NCBI RefSeq assembly: GCF_900106045.1 | Contig: NZ_LT629802.1 | Coordinates: forward strand, 3,782,001 to 3,846,000 | Length of the DNA stretch: 64,000 bases | From: Pseudomonas mucidolens | GTDB lineage: Bacteria > Pseudomonadota > Gammaproteobacteria > Pseudomonadales > Pseudomonadaceae | Reading direction: 5' to 3' | Part shown: positions 63,493 to 64,000 of the stretch, in pieces | How positions within the stretch are numbered: position 1 is the first letter of the stretch | Layout: each line of letters starts with the position of its first letter | Translations under genes and position numbers: made by a program | The notes under the pieces: generated by a model | Told to the model about the DNA's origin: nothing | What the model saw: only the letters and a program-made list of their open reading frames with translations | Database searches by the model: none

Positions 63493-64000
63493 ATCCTGCC
63501 GCGAATTTCTCGACCCGCGTCGCCGAGCAAGCCGTGCATTGGCTGATGGAAATGCAGCAAGGCCCGCTCGACCCGCGTCAACAGGCCAACTGGCAACAAT
63601 GGCTGGACGCCCACAGCGAACATCAGCGAGCCTGGGAACATATGCAACGGGTCAACCAGCGCTTGCGCGCACTACCTTCGCCGCTGGCCCACGCGGCATT
63701 GAATGCACCGACATCCAACAGTCGACGCCACGCGCTCAAGCTGCTGCTTATCCTAGGCGCCGGTGGCGCGGCAACCTGGGGCTTGCGTCAACACCATCTG
63801 ATCCCACCGCTGAGCGCCGACTATCGCAGCCCCGTCGGCCAGCGACGCAAGGTGCAGTTGGCAGATGGCAGTCAACTGCAACTCAATACCGCCAGCGCAG
63901 TGGAGGTGCAGTTCGAGGGTTCGCAGCGCCTGATTCACCTGCTCGACGGCGAGATATTGCTCAGGGCACACAAACCGCTGCAGATCATCACCGACCAGGG
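63489..64000 (+). CDS. FecR-family anti-sigma regulator (3' end outside the window)
   Basis: The first 170 residues are visible. The N-terminal DUF4880-type part (VAEQAVHWLMEMQQGPLDPR, then WLDAHSEHQRAWEHM) is followed by a single membrane helix (ALKLLLILGAGGAATWGL, about 81-98) and the start of the periplasmic FecR domain (SPVGQRRKVQLADGSQLQLN). It is coupled to the sigma gene upstream. The C-terminus is cut off by the window end. Confidence 0.93.
   Translation, partial: MNPAANFSTRVAEQAVHWLMEMQQGPLDPRQQANWQQWLDAHSEHQRAWEHMQRVNQRLRALPSPLAHAALNAPTSNSRRHALKLLLILGAGGAATWGLRQHHLIPPLSADYRSPVGQRRKVQLADGSQLQLNTASAVEVQFEGSQRLIHLLDGEILLRAHKPLQIITDQ

Overview
This window is a chromosomal segment of a fluorescent-group Pseudomonas. 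The gene order (iscR-cysE-trmJ | suhB; queA-tgt-yajC-secD-secF; cyoABCDE; dsbB; hmp | norR/fhpR), the scattered REP palindromes of the type GTGGGAGC(A/G)(A/G)GCTTGCTCGCGAA, and a DUF3077 gene all fit that assignment. Coding density is high. Core housekeeping blocks alternate with accessory stretches.

Layout. 1-9300: iscR (5' end only), cysE, trmJ and suhB, a glycine-zipper outer-membrane protein, then the secF/secD/yajC and tgt/queA queuosine-secretion block. 9391-11640: tRNA-Leu(CAA), followed by a 2.1-kb insert carrying an ABC-type ATPase gene overlapping a DUF4276 (TOPRIM-like) gene. The insert ends in a degenerate second copy of the tRNA 3' end plus its terminator, so it looks like a small integrated cassette of defence type. 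11750-12320: a DUF3077 gene translationally coupled to a 24-codon leader ORF and preceded by a strongly structured, possibly switching RNA leader. 12610-17050: a GMC oxidoreductase, a secreted alpha/beta hydrolase, a divergent HD/LuxR regulator and an IS1182 fragment. 17126-22486: a four-gene TonB receptor/ABC importer operon for a metal chelate. 22600-24200: a decayed ORF, an IS21-like end, and a MerR regulator plus carboxymuconolactone-decarboxylase-like protein behind a classic 19-bp-spacer MerR promoter. 24541-27000: small genes, an RHS remnant, and a Tae4 type VI amidase effector gene overlapping a small membrane protein gene (candidate immunity). 27495-30290: cytochrome c, VOC and GNAT proteins, then a CheY-like regulator. 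29673-32528: bphO (frameshifted in a C7 tract) and bphP. 32537-43260: a two-component system, a MlaA-like lipoprotein, a PhoD-like phosphatase, a PAS-GGDEF protein, an amino-acid binding protein, and LysR plus a class III aminotransferase. 43468-48289: cyoEDCBA. 49085-54675: dsbB, hmp | norR, and a DMT transporter | AraC pair. 54710-54986: a 230-bp MITE-like element with a nested REP pair, abutting dacB. 56510-64000: an iron-uptake block with two head-to-head ECF sigma/FecR systems, a TonB receptor with an STN signalling domain, and a PepSY/DUF3325/DUF3649 inner-membrane module around a probable Fur-controlled intergenic region.

The strongest candidate for an undescribed system is the ATPase-DUF4276 cassette at the tRNA gene. 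Next are the DUF3077 structured leader with its micro-ORF and the Tae4/membrane-protein pair. Family assignments come from motif recognition, without database searches.
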